This document shows, piece after piece, positions 17,748 through 25,936 of a DNA stretch of 64,000 nt. This DNA comes from CAVQCJ01 sp963711005 (lineage in GTDB: Bacteria; Actinomycetota; Actinomycetes; Prado026), in assembly GCA_963711005.1 (NCBI GenBank), contig CAVQCJ010000004.1, positions 186,001 through 250,000 on the forward strand, in the 5' to 3' direction. The notes beneath the pieces were generated by a model that was not told the DNA's origin, searched no databases, and saw only the letters and a list, made by a program, of their open reading frames with translations. The number at the start of each line of letters is the position of its first letter. The first letter of the stretch is position 1. The translations under genes were made by a program, and so were the position numbers.

Positions 17748-19709
17748 CTACTTCACGCAGAAGGTGAGCTGCCGGCTCCAGCCGACGTTGTCGATGAGTC
17801 CGTCCGTCAGCCCGGCTCGCGTGCTCAGCGTCACGACGTACGAGCAAGGCTTGAACCCGGTCGTGGACACCGCGACGATCGCGCCGTCACCCCTGGGCGC
17901 CGGCACCGTCGGCCCGCTGGCCACCGTCACCGGGAGGGTGAGCGCGGCGCTGGTGATGACCGCGTCCCACTCCTTCATGAGCTCGTGGTCGGTGGTGTAC
18001 TCCACGTGCAGGTCGGTGGTGATCCCGGTGCACGCTGTGCCGCCGCCGGAGTGGAACTCGGTGATGTCCAGCAGGTTGACCTCGGCCCAGTTGTTGATGT
18101 GGATCTTCGCGAGCGAGTTCGTGGAGTCCGGCGGGCCCGGCGGCAACGAGATCCGGGTCGCCTCGAACGTGATGCCCAGGTCGGCGCCGTTCTTCTGGTC
18201 GCCGGTCGCGACCGGCGAGCCGGCCACGGGCGGCGGCGACGGGGGGGTCCCGCCGGGGACCGGCTCGGTGCTGTTGAAGCCCACGAGAGTGGTGAAGCCG
18301 CCGGACACGCTGTCCTGGTCCACCGGGATCCAGCCGTCGGAGTCCGGGGCGATCACGTGCTTGACCGGTCCGAACCACGGGTCGCCGGGGGCCGGCGGCG
18401 GAGTGTCCGCGACCGGTGCGCCCTCGATGCTGATCGACTGGAACGTCAGGACCTGCGTGGTCCCGGCGACCCCGCCGGAGTTGACCGGCCACAGGATCCG
18501 CCGGGTGCCCGCGTCCACCGCGCAGACGCGGCTCCCGGTCAGCGGCAGGTTGCTGCCGGCGAGCACGAAGCGGTACTTCATCGGCGTCCCGTCGATCGGG
18601 GACCCGGCCGGGCAGAACCCGCGCAGCTCCAGGCAGCCGTGGAACGCGAAGTCCGGGCCACCGTTGAAGTACAGGCCCGAGTAGCTCAGACCCTTGTTGG
18701 TCAGCCCGGTCCCCGGGTCGATGTCGGCGTAGATGTCGAAGTGGCCGACCTGGGTGAACCACGGCTGCAGCACCGGCGGGCACACGCAGCGGCAGAAGCG
18801 GTGGCACTGCCACGAGCAGATCCAGTGGCACAGCTGGATGCAGAACCGGCTCAGCTCCAGCTTGGTGACGATCTCCTCGAACGCGGGCGCGTCCTGCGCC
18901 TCGACGGCGGCGGACAACCGCTGCAGGACGTCCGGCTCGGCGGCCAGCCGGGCCGTGACCTTCGCGAACTCGAAGGCCTCCGCCAGCGACAGGTCGACCT
19001 GGCCGAAGTCGAACCCGCGGCACATCAGCCGGCACACGCGCACGCAGCGCCAGCTGCAGAACCACTCGCAGACGACCGCGCAGTGGTCGGTGAGCCGCAG
19101 GCGCGCGACCGTCTCCCGGACCAGGTCGCAGTTGCCGGCGAGCACGGCCTTCTCGGCGACCGCGAACGCCTCCTTGTCGGCGACCAGAGCGGCCACGACG
19201 GCTCCGGCCGAGGCGAGCTCGTCCTCGAGGTACCTGACCGGGCCCGGCACCGGCGCGCAGACGATCTCGCGCAGCAGCCGGCAGCGCACCGCGCAGACCC
19301 AGTGGCAGAGCAGGTGGCAGAACCGCTCGATCTTGAGCTCGGCGACCAGTGACCGGAAGCCCTCGACGTCGCGGGCGGCGACGGTCTCGGCCAGGCGCTC
19401 CACCAGCTCCTCGTCGCTGGTGACCTTGACCAGGACCTCGGCGAACTCGCGCAGGTCGGGCAGGTCACCCTCGACCGGCGGGCCGCACAGCTCCAGGCAC
19501 AGCAGCACGCACTCCTTGCTGCAGATCCACTCGGTCACCAGCTCGCAGCGCTCGGTCAGGCCGAGCTCGCCGAGCAACCGCTGGAACGAGTCCCGGTCCG
19601 AGGCGCGGAACGCGTCGAACGCGGCCCGGAAATGGTCCTCGTCCTGGGCCAGCGCCGCGATCGCCTGCGCGCCGTCGACGAGCTCGGCGGGGTCGAGGTC
19701 AGCTGCCAT
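17748..19709 (-). CDS. 653-aa protein with four Cys-ladder helical repeats and a beta-rich C-terminus
   Basis: I do not recognise the family. Residues 17-312 hold four tandem repeats of about 76-80 residues. Each ends in a helix with Cys every fourth residue. Repeat 3 has Cys at 210, 214, 218, 222, 226 and 230. Repeat 4 has Cys at 290, 294, 298, 302, 306, 308 and 310. Repeats 1 and 2 are partial. W-I-C-S-W type Trp residues are shared. Residues about 315-653 are Gly/Pro/Thr-rich, beta-like, with a few more cysteines. There is no signal peptide. A Cys face on each helix could bind thiophilic metal or form disulfides; this is inference. It lies 27 nt after its partner gene, with an AGGAG site. 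Confidence 0.75.
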   Translation of the reverse strand: MAADLDPAELVDGAQAIAALAQDEDHFRAAFDAFRASDRDSFQRLLGELGLTERCELVTEWICSKECVLLCLELCGPPVEGDLPDLREFAEVLVKVTSDEELVERLAETVAARDVEGFRSLVAELKIERFCHLLCHWVCAVRCRLLREIVCAPVPGPVRYLEDELASAGAVVAALVADKEAFAVAEKAVLAGNCDLVRETVARLRLTDHCAVVCEWFCSWRCVRVCRLMCRGFDFGQVDLSLAEAFEFAKVTARLAAEPDVLQRLSAAVEAQDAPAFEEIVTKLELSRFCIQLCHWICSWQCHRFCRCVCPPVLQPWFTQVGHFDIYADIDPGTGLTNKGLSYSGLYFNGGPDFAFHGCLELRGFCPAGSPIDGTPMKYRFVLAGSNLPLTGSRVCAVDAGTRRILWPVNSGGVAGTTQVLTFQSISIEGAPVADTPPPAPGDPWFGPVKHVIAPDSDGWIPVDQDSVSGGFTTLVGFNSTEPVPGGTPPSPPPVAGSPVATGDQKNGADLGITFEATRISLPPGPPDSTNSLAKIHINNWAEVNLLDITEFHSGGGTACTGITTDLHVEYTTDHELMKEWDAVITSAALTLPVTVASGPTVPAPRGDGAIVAVSTTGFKPCSYVVTLSTRAGLTDGLIDNVGWSRQLTFCVK

Positions 19710-19736
19710 GGTGCACGCTCCTGCTCGGGTGGGTCG

Positions 19737-21059
19737 TCACGGTTGGGCGGGCGCGGGCTCCGGAGCAGCCGGCGGGCAGCACCGGTACTCCTGCGACTGG
19801 TCGAGCAGCTCGATCTGCCGCTTGAGCAGCTCGTTCTCGAGCTCCTGCCGGTCCAGGTCGAGCTTGATCTTGCGCTTCAGCGCGGGTTCGCAGACCTCGC
19901 AGTCGTCCAGGCAGCCCTTGACCACGACGCCGGCCGTCGGCAGCGAGGTGGTCCGCGAGAAGCCGATCTCCTCCTGCGTCTGCGTCGAGACCAGGCCGGT
20001 GCTCTTGTCGAGCAGGCCCTGCTCGACCAGCGCCTCGTCCACCTCGGCGAGCGCGGCGGTGCGGACGGCGGCCGGCAGCGGCGCACCGGCCGGCTCGAAG
20101 GAGGCGCCCACCGCGAACAGCGACGCCAGCCGCGACTGGCCGGCCGCGGCGTACTGGGCCTGGCTCGCCAGTCCGCGCGCCTCGACGTCGAGCCGCGCGG
20201 TGGCGGTCGCCGGGACCTCCTGCGGGACGGTCGCGATCTGGCCGACGGCGCGGACCGGGTTGGCCAGGACCGGCGTCGGCGCGACCGGGTCGATGACGCG
20301 CCGGTCGATGGCGACGAGCTCGAACGTGATCGTCTCGCACTTGTTGATCCGGTAGAAGTAGAAGGAGACCGCGTGGCACTGGTTCTGGTTGGTGAACTCG
20401 CGCGAGGACGACTCGAAGTGGTCCTCGGACTCGCCCTCGGAGTGCGCGCGGGTCGACACCTCGCCGATCGACATCGAGTGCGCCTTGCGGGTGGCCTCGA
20501 CGGACATGTTGTCGGCCATCGTCGCGTGCGCCTTGTGCTCGCGCAGGTAGTCCGCGGTGGACGAGGCGTTGTGGCTGCCCTTCGCGTTCGCGTCCGCGCT
20601 GGCCGAGAAGAACCCGATGCCGCCGCTGGCGTCGCCGTGGAAGTCCCACGACCCCTGGTCGGTGTTCCGGCTGGAGCCGTTGTCGGTGCTGCTCGAGTCC
20701 GACATCACCGCGCGCAGGGCGGACATCCGGTACTGGTCCTCGGACATCTGCTCGCTGTGGTAGCTCAGCTGGCTCTCGCTGTCGAAGCTGAACCGGCTCC
20801 TTCGGTCCGTGGTGGCCAGCCGGACCTTCTCACCCGGCAGCAGCGTGGTCGTGTAGATGGGGTCGCCCAGCGACAGCGGGCCCGAGCACCGCGTGAACCG
20901 GGTGTGCAGCGTGACTTCGACCTCGATGGGCTGCCCGGCCGGTCCGCGCTGGCCGGTCGGGAAGACCAGCCGGCGGCGCATGTCCATGACGTCGCACGGT
21001 GGGCACTCCTCGAGCACCGGACAGCACGGCACGACGACGGCGTTCCCCGTTGGCTCCAT
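19737..21059 (-). CDS. 440-aa partner protein with Cys pairs at both ends and a C-terminal coiled coil
   Basis: I do not recognise the family. The N-terminus has C-C at 12-13 and two more Cys within 10 residues (E-E-C-P-P-C). Then comes a beta-like domain with D-P-I-Y-T-T-T-L-L-P-G-E-K-V-R-L. A long Ser/Asp/His-rich section (about 85-225) follows, then a helical part. The C-terminus has G-C-L-D-D-C-E-V-C, a roughly 30-residue charged coiled coil (K-R-K-I-K-L-D-L-D-R-Q-E-L) and C-C-P-P. There is no signal peptide or membrane segment. It is the first gene of a two-gene operon with the Cys-ladder protein, so the two probably work together. Confidence 0.75.
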   Translation of the reverse strand: MEPTGNAVVVPCCPVLEECPPCDVMDMRRRLVFPTGQRGPAGQPIEVEVTLHTRFTRCSGPLSLGDPIYTTTLLPGEKVRLATTDRRSRFSFDSESQLSYHSEQMSEDQYRMSALRAVMSDSSSTDNGSSRNTDQGSWDFHGDASGGIGFFSASADANAKGSHNASSTADYLREHKAHATMADNMSVEATRKAHSMSIGEVSTRAHSEGESEDHFESSSREFTNQNQCHAVSFYFYRINKCETITFELVAIDRRVIDPVAPTPVLANPVRAVGQIATVPQEVPATATARLDVEARGLASQAQYAAAGQSRLASLFAVGASFEPAGAPLPAAVRTAALAEVDEALVEQGLLDKSTGLVSTQTQEEIGFSRTTSLPTAGVVVKGCLDDCEVCEPALKRKIKLDLDRQELENELLKRQIELLDQSQEYRCCPPAAPEPAPAQP

Positions 21060-21142
21060 GGCTGCTCCCGTCCTGGTCGACTGAGGTCACAGCAGAGCCC
21101 CGAAGACGGGTCGGGGGAAACAGTGAGTCCGAGCAGAGACGA

Positions 21143-22102
21143 TCACGGCAGGTGATGACCGCGCGGCTGCGGGCCACCGACGTTGCCGGGCGCGCGCCCG
21201 CGGTCCGTGACGTCGGTCCAGCCCAGCTTCGCCGACAGCTCGCGCGCGCAGCGCAGCGCTGCCTGCACGGGCTCGGCAGCGTCGCCCGCCCGCCACAGCA
21301 GCGACCACGGGTAGTACGTCACCGGCTCGACCAGCGGCGCCCAGCGGACCCCGCGCAGGACCCGCCCGCACGAGCGCGGCACGCACAGCACGCAGTCCCC
21401 GGCGCGGACCAGGTCGGCCGCCGCGCGCACGCTCTGCACCGTCCCGTTGAACGGCCTGGGCGTGAAGCCGACGGTCCGGCACAGCTCGACCACGAGCTGG
21501 TTGAGCTCAGGTGCGCGGTCCGGCGCGGCCAGCAGCATCGTCTCCTCGGCGAGCAGGCCGACCGGGACGGCCCGGCGCCGCGCGAACGCGTGCCCGTCGG
21601 GGAAGAGCACGCCGAGCAGGTCCAGCCGGAGCAGCTCGGAGGTGATGGTCAGAGGCGCCTGCGAGGCGCGGCCGATGCCGACGTCGATCCGTCCGTCGGT
21701 GAGCAGCCGGTACTGGTCCGGGACGCTCGCCTCGACCTCGTGGATCTCCAGCGCCGGGCGCTCGTCGCGCAGTGCGCGCAGGACTCTCGGCATCGAGTCG
21801 AAGCCCGCGTCGCCGACGCAGACCCGGACGATGGAGCTCGCCGCCGTGGCCGTCCGGGTCGCCGCGGAGGCCTGCTCGACGTGGGTGAGGATCTGCCGGG
21901 CCTCGACCAGCAGGGTCTGACCCGCTGTGGTGAGCCGGACGTGGTGCGTGCTGCGGTCGACCAGCGTGGTGCCGAGCTCACGCTCCAGCCGCTGGATCTG
22001 CTGGCTGAGCGCGGACTGCACGATGTGCTCGCGAGCCGCGGCGCGACCGAAGTGCAGGTCCTCGGCCAACGTCACGAAGTAGCGCAGCTGGCGGAGCTCC
22101 AT
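21143..22102 (-). CDS. LysR-family transcriptional regulator
   Basis: This 319-aa protein has the N-terminal LysR DNA-binding domain (M-E-L-R-Q-L-R-Y-F-V-T-L-A-E-D-L-H-F-G-R-A-A) and a periplasmic-binding-protein-like effector domain (about 90-290). It lies 83 nt downstream of the Cys-ladder operon on the same strand, so a link to that operon is uncertain. An inverted repeat about 110 nt upstream of its start could be its own operator. The ligand is unknown. Confidence 0.85.
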   Translation of the reverse strand: MELRQLRYFVTLAEDLHFGRAAAREHIVQSALSQQIQRLERELGTTLVDRSTHHVRLTTAGQTLLVEARQILTHVEQASAATRTATAASSIVRVCVGDAGFDSMPRVLRALRDERPALEIHEVEASVPDQYRLLTDGRIDVGIGRASQAPLTITSELLRLDLLGVLFPDGHAFARRRAVPVGLLAEETMLLAAPDRAPELNQLVVELCRTVGFTPRPFNGTVQSVRAAADLVRAGDCVLCVPRSCGRVLRGVRWAPLVEPVTYYPWSLLWRAGDAAEPVQAALRCARELSAKLGWTDVTDRGRAPGNVGGPQPRGHHLP

Positions 22103-22206
22103 CGCGGCTCACCGGCCCACTGGAGCGGCGCGGCCGGCGGCGGAGACTCGAACGGGGACCCGGACTGCGACCCGGCGGCTGGGCACGTCTCACACCGCCT
22201 CTCAGC

Positions 22207-22235
22207 GTAGTCAACGTGACACAGAGTGTGACTAC
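22207..22235. promoter_or_regulatory. Inverted repeat GTAGTCA-N15-TGACTAC
   Basis: Seven-base arms at 22207-22213 and 22229-22235 flank a spacer that itself contains ACAC-AGA-GTGT. It lies between the LysR start (22102) and the end of the protease gene (22339). Spacing and symmetry suit a dimeric regulator such as the adjacent LysR protein. Confidence 0.4.
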
Positions 22236-22293
22236 TCGGGCAGGTTTGACAAGAGAGATCGACAGGTTTGTGCCGGATGAGACCTATATGCCG

Positions 22294-22327
22294 GAACGAG
22301 CGCCCGAGCCATGGCGGGCGCCCGTTC
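22294..22327. terminator. Hairpin downstream of the HtrA-like protease gene
   Basis: Arms at 22294-22306 and 22315-22327 pair with one mismatch over 13 positions around an 8-base loop. It sits 11 nt after the protease stop on the minus strand. No T-run follows. Confidence 0.6.
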
Positions 22328-22338
22328 GGGGTCTCGGG

Positions 22339-23484
22339 TCAGGCCGCGGGCCCGCTGCCGAGCAGGGCCGACGTGGTCTGCTGCTGGCCCTGCTGGTCGT
22401 ACCAGGTGATCGTCACGGTGTCGCCCGGGTGGTGCTGCCGCAGGACGGACCCCAGCGTTTCCGGGGAGTCGACCGGGGTGCCGTCGACTGCCGTGATCAC
22501 CGCGCCGGCCGGCAGGCCCGCAGCGGCGGCCGCCGACCCGTCGACGACCCCGGCCACGGCCACCCCTGCGGCGCCCTGCGCTGCCGCCCCCTGGACCCCG
22601 AGGAACGCCGTCGCCCCGATGTGCACGTCGGCCGAGGCATCGCCGGCGACGATCTGGCCGGCGATGGTCAGCGCGGTACGGATGGGGACGGCGAAGCCCT
22701 CCCCGCCCTGGCCGGAGAACGAGCTGCCGGTGGACGCCGCCGTGTCCACGCCGACGACGCGGCCGGCGGTGTCCACCAGCGGACCGCCGGAGTCGCCGGG
22801 CTGGATCTGGGCGTCCACCTGGATCAGCCCGGTGAGCTGCTCGGAGGTCCCGTCGCCCTCGTCCGCGGCGGTGATCGACTGCTCGAGCGCGGTGACCGAC
22901 CCCGGCGCCGCGCTGGGCGCGCCGCCGATCCCGCCCGCGTTGCCGACGCCGACGACCTGGTCGCCGACGCTGACCGACGAGGAGTCGCCGATCGAGGCCG
23001 TCTTCAACCCGGAGGCGTTCACCAGCCTGATGACGGCGATGTCGTGCACGCGGTCGTAGCCGACGACCGTCGCTGTGTACGTATGCCCGTTGCCGACGTC
23101 GGTCGCGCTGATCGCCGTCGCGCCGCTGATCACGTGGTTGTTGGTGAGGACGAGCCCGTCCGAGGTGAGCACGATGCCGGTGCCCGCAGCCGCGCCGCCG
23201 CTTGCGCCGAGCGTGGTGTCGATGTCGACGACGGCCGGCGAGACCGCGGACACCGGGTCGCTGGACGACGCGGACGCGGCGAGGCTGGCCGAGCCGGTGG
23301 AGTTGATCCCCGGCAGGGCCGTCGACGTGAGGGTCGTCTGCGAGCGCGCGAGCAGGTAGCCGGCGCTGCCCACCAGGAGTGCGGCCACTCCCGTCGCAGC
23401 GACCGCGGCCCGGACCGCGTGCCGGCGGGGGCTCGGCGCCGCGGACGGCTCCGTCCACAGGAGTTCCTGCTCGTATCCGTCCAC
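22339..23484 (-). CDS. HtrA-like membrane-anchored serine protease with PDZ domain
   Basis: This 381-aa protein starts at a GTG. A membrane anchor lies at about 24-47, then a linker, a trypsin-fold protease domain (about 75-280) and a PDZ domain (about 290-372). The catalytic triad is visible: His in T-N-N-H-V, Asp in H-D-I-A-V-I and Ser in G-D-S-G-G-P. HtrA/S1C proteases degrade or signal misfolded envelope proteins outside the membrane. The length and order are normal. It is flanked by hairpins on both sides and so appears to be transcribed alone. Confidence 0.9.
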   Translation of the reverse strand: MDGYEQELLWTEPSAAPSPRRHAVRAAVAATGVAALLVGSAGYLLARSQTTLTSTALPGINSTGSASLAASASSSDPVSAVSPAVVDIDTTLGASGGAAAGTGIVLTSDGLVLTNNHVISGATAISATDVGNGHTYTATVVGYDRVHDIAVIRLVNASGLKTASIGDSSSVSVGDQVVGVGNAGGIGGAPSAAPGSVTALEQSITAADEGDGTSEQLTGLIQVDAQIQPGDSGGPLVDTAGRVVGVDTAASTGSSFSGQGGEGFAVPIRTALTIAGQIVAGDASADVHIGATAFLGVQGAAAQGAAGVAVAGVVDGSAAAAAGLPAGAVITAVDGTPVDSPETLGSVLRQHHPGDTVTITWYDQQGQQQTTSALLGSGPAA

Positions 23485-23609
23485 GACTCGTCTCCCGGTC
23501 CTGGCAGCCGGCTCTTGCGCCGGGCTGCACGACCATGGGACGCCGGCCGGCTGACAGGGTCGCGAGCATCCGCTGCGAGTCGCCTGAGAACCCTCCCGAA
23601 GACGACGAC

Positions 23610-23668
23610 GCCGAGCGGATGGTCCCCGGGAGCCCCCCTCGGGGGGCAGCGGCGACCATCCGCTCGGC
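23610..23668. terminator. Long two-tier hairpin between the SHOCT protein and protease genes
   Basis: A perfect 15-base outer stem (23610-23624 with 23654-23668) encloses an inner perfect 7-base stem of GCCCCCC and GGGGGGC (23632-23638 with 23641-23647). It lies 20 nt after the stop of the SHOCT gene on the minus strand and is far more stable than an ordinary terminator needs to be. Confidence 0.75.
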
Positions 23669-23688
23669 CAGGTGCTGCCGGGTCGGGC

Positions 23689-24087
23689 TCAGCCGAGGAT
23701 CTTGGCCTTGCCCTTCTGGAACTCGGCCTCGTCGATGACGCCCTTGGCCTTGAGGTCCGCGAGCCGGGCGATCTCGTCGGCGGAGCTGGTGCTGCTGCCG
23801 GCGACGCTCTGGATGTAGTCGCGGGTCGCGGTCTCCTGCGCCTGCATCGCCTGTGCGGCGTGCTCGTGCATCTTGCCGCCGCGGGCGATGAGGTAGACGA
23901 ACACGCCGAGGTACGGCAGGAACACGACGAAGATGGTCCACAGGCACTTCGCGCCGCCACCGAGGTCAGGGCTGCGGAAGATGTCGCTGAACACGACGAT
24001 CAGCAGGTAGATCCAGATGAAGAACATGAAGAACCAGAGCATGTCCCACAGGATCTGCCCGGTACCGAACTCTGCGGCGATGGTCAC
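23689..24087 (-). CDS. PLDc_N / SHOCT small membrane protein
   Basis: This 132-aa protein has two membrane segments (about 13-36 and 47-68) of the PLD-nuclease N-terminal type, with a K-C-L-W-T-I motif between them. A SHOCT module ends the chain (about 103-132: D-E-I-A-R-L-A-D-L-K-A-K-G-V-I-D-E-A-E-F). SHOCT motifs are thought to help oligomer assembly. It follows the MFS gene by 27 nt and is probably cotranscribed with it. A role in membrane stress is possible but unproven. Confidence 0.85.
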   Translation of the reverse strand: MTIAAEFGTGQILWDMLWFFMFFIWIYLLIVVFSDIFRSPDLGGGAKCLWTIFVVFLPYLGVFVYLIARGGKMHEHAAQAMQAQETATRDYIQSVAGSSTSSADEIARLADLKAKGVIDEAEFQKGKAKILG

Positions 24088-24114
24088 CGTTGTTCCTTTC
24101 GATGGGTGGAGAGG

Positions 24115-25761
24115 TCAGGCCGGTTGCGCGGCCGTCTGTGCCGGCGCGGGGCCCGCGCCGGTGTCCTCGGCGTGGTACTGCGCCAGCAGCCGCCGCTCGT
24201 CGTCGTTGTGCGGGAACATCGTCGCGACCACCGCTGCGCCGATCAGGATGGCGACGATCCCGGCGGTGTACGCCCACTGGTCACCGTCCAGGAACGACTG
24301 CTTGGCCCCGGCCGTGATCTGGGCAGCGTACTGCGGGTACTGCTGGGCCATCGCCTCGGCGCTGGAGAAGGACTTCTCCAGCTCGGTCTGCATCTGCGCC
24401 GTGACCTGGTCGGCGTTCGGCGACGCCGCGACTGCCGCGGAGACCGCCGCGGCGTACCCGGCGGTGAGCAGCGCGCCCAGGATGGACTGCATGATGGCCC
24501 CGCCGAGGTCGCGCTGCAGGTCCGCCGTCCCGGAGGCCATGCCGGCCTTGGCCACCGGCACCGACCCGGTGAGCGAGTGCGACGCCGGCGTCCCGGCGAA
24601 CCCGACGCCGGCCCCGACCAGCGCGTACGCGAGGCCGACCTGCCAGTACGGGGTGCCTTCCTTCCAGAACAGGAGCATGACGAGGAAGCCGAGCAGGCAG
24701 AAGAAGTACCCGATGAGCAGGGTCATCCGGGCGCCGCGGGCCTCGACCAGCTTCGCCGACCGGGGCGCGATGAGGACCATGAACAGCGCCGCCGGGATGA
24801 TCGACATGCCGGCGTCGAGCGTGGAGTACCCGAGGACGTTCTGCAGGTACTGCTGGCCGATGAACATCGCCGCCATGAGCGTGCCGAAGACGATGATCCC
24901 GGCGACCGCGGCGACCCAGAAGATGCGTCGCCCGGCGATGTGCAGGTCGTACAGCGGGTTCCGGGCGGCCCGCTGGCGCAGGACGAAGGCCGCCCCGGCG
25001 GCGACGGCGATGACAGCCAGCCCGAGCACCGCCTTGCCGGCGTCGGGCACGGCCGCGAAGTTGATGCCCAGGACCAGCGCGGCGACGAGCAGCACCGACA
25101 GGATGCCGCCGAGGTTGTCGACCGGGTCGGTGGCCTCGTTCACGTGCGCGGGAACGTACAGCACGGCCATGACCAGAGCGACGGCGGCCAGCGGCAGCGT
25201 GATCAGGAAGACCGATCCCCACCAGTAGTACTGCAGCAGGAACCCCGACAGCATCGGCCCGAGCGCGGAGATCGCACCGCCCAGCGCGGACCACAGGGCG
25301 ATCGAGCGGGTCCTGGCCGGCCCCGACCACAGCGCGGCGATCAGCGCCAGCGTCGTCGGGTACGCCATGCCTGCGGACACGCCGCCGAGGATGCGGGCCG
25401 CGATGAGCACGTACTCGTTGGGCGCGTACGCGGCGAGCAGGCAGGCCGGGATCGACAGCGTGACGCCGAGGATCAGCATGAGCTTGCGGCCGTACCGGTC
25501 GCCCAGCGCGCCCAGGTACAGCACCGACGCGGCCAGGCCCAGCGAGTACCCGACCGCGATGAGGTTCAGCGACGTCTGCGACGCGTCGAACGCCTTGCCG
25601 ATGTCCGGGAGGGCCACGTTGGCGACGGCCAGGTTCAGGTTCGCGACCGCGGCGACCAGGATCAGCGAGGCGAGCACCAGGCCGGCGCGCGCCGGGGCTG
25701 TGGACGCAGGAGCGGGCGGCCCCGAGGGCGTCGCCGTACCCGGACCGTCCGTGCTCGCCAT
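24115..25761 (-). CDS. MFS drug/proton antiporter of the DHA2 (14-TM) type
   Basis: The product is 548 aa from the ATG with GGAG 5 nt upstream; a GTG at 25767 is possible but would overlap that site. Family motif A is clear near the second loop (G-A-L-G-D-R-Y-G-R-K). Fourteen hydrophobic segments are predicted. The C-terminus has a large non-membrane loop (about 440-495) before the last segment. DHA2 pumps export drugs, dyes or metabolites. It is divergent from cydA. Confidence 0.88.
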   Translation of the reverse strand: MASTDGPGTATPSGPPAPASTAPARAGLVLASLILVAAVANLNLAVANVALPDIGKAFDASQTSLNLIAVGYSLGLAASVLYLGALGDRYGRKLMLILGVTLSIPACLLAAYAPNEYVLIAARILGGVSAGMAYPTTLALIAALWSGPARTRSIALWSALGGAISALGPMLSGFLLQYYWWGSVFLITLPLAAVALVMAVLYVPAHVNEATDPVDNLGGILSVLLVAALVLGINFAAVPDAGKAVLGLAVIAVAAGAAFVLRQRAARNPLYDLHIAGRRIFWVAAVAGIIVFGTLMAAMFIGQQYLQNVLGYSTLDAGMSIIPAALFMVLIAPRSAKLVEARGARMTLLIGYFFCLLGFLVMLLFWKEGTPYWQVGLAYALVGAGVGFAGTPASHSLTGSVPVAKAGMASGTADLQRDLGGAIMQSILGALLTAGYAAAVSAAVAASPNADQVTAQMQTELEKSFSSAEAMAQQYPQYAAQITAGAKQSFLDGDQWAYTAGIVAILIGAAVVATMFPHNDDERRLLAQYHAEDTGAGPAPAQTAAQPA

Positions 25762-25936
25762 GCGCACTCCGAGGGGAAGTCGATCAAGGACCGGCCCGAT
25801 CCTTTCAGTCCCCGCGGACCGCCGCCACGTAAACGGGGATGTGGGACGAAATCCTCCGACGCTCAGAATTCAACTTCCCGGTCTGGCCCCGCCACCAGCC
25901 CCGGACTACGTTCGGAGGGCCGACCGGGAGGTGAGG

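Noticed and set aside
25789..25860. Possible DosR-like boxes between the MFS gene and cydA
   Set aside because: GGGAC occurs on each strand but the second half-sites do not fit the GTCCC/GGCCC spacing, so the match is too weak.
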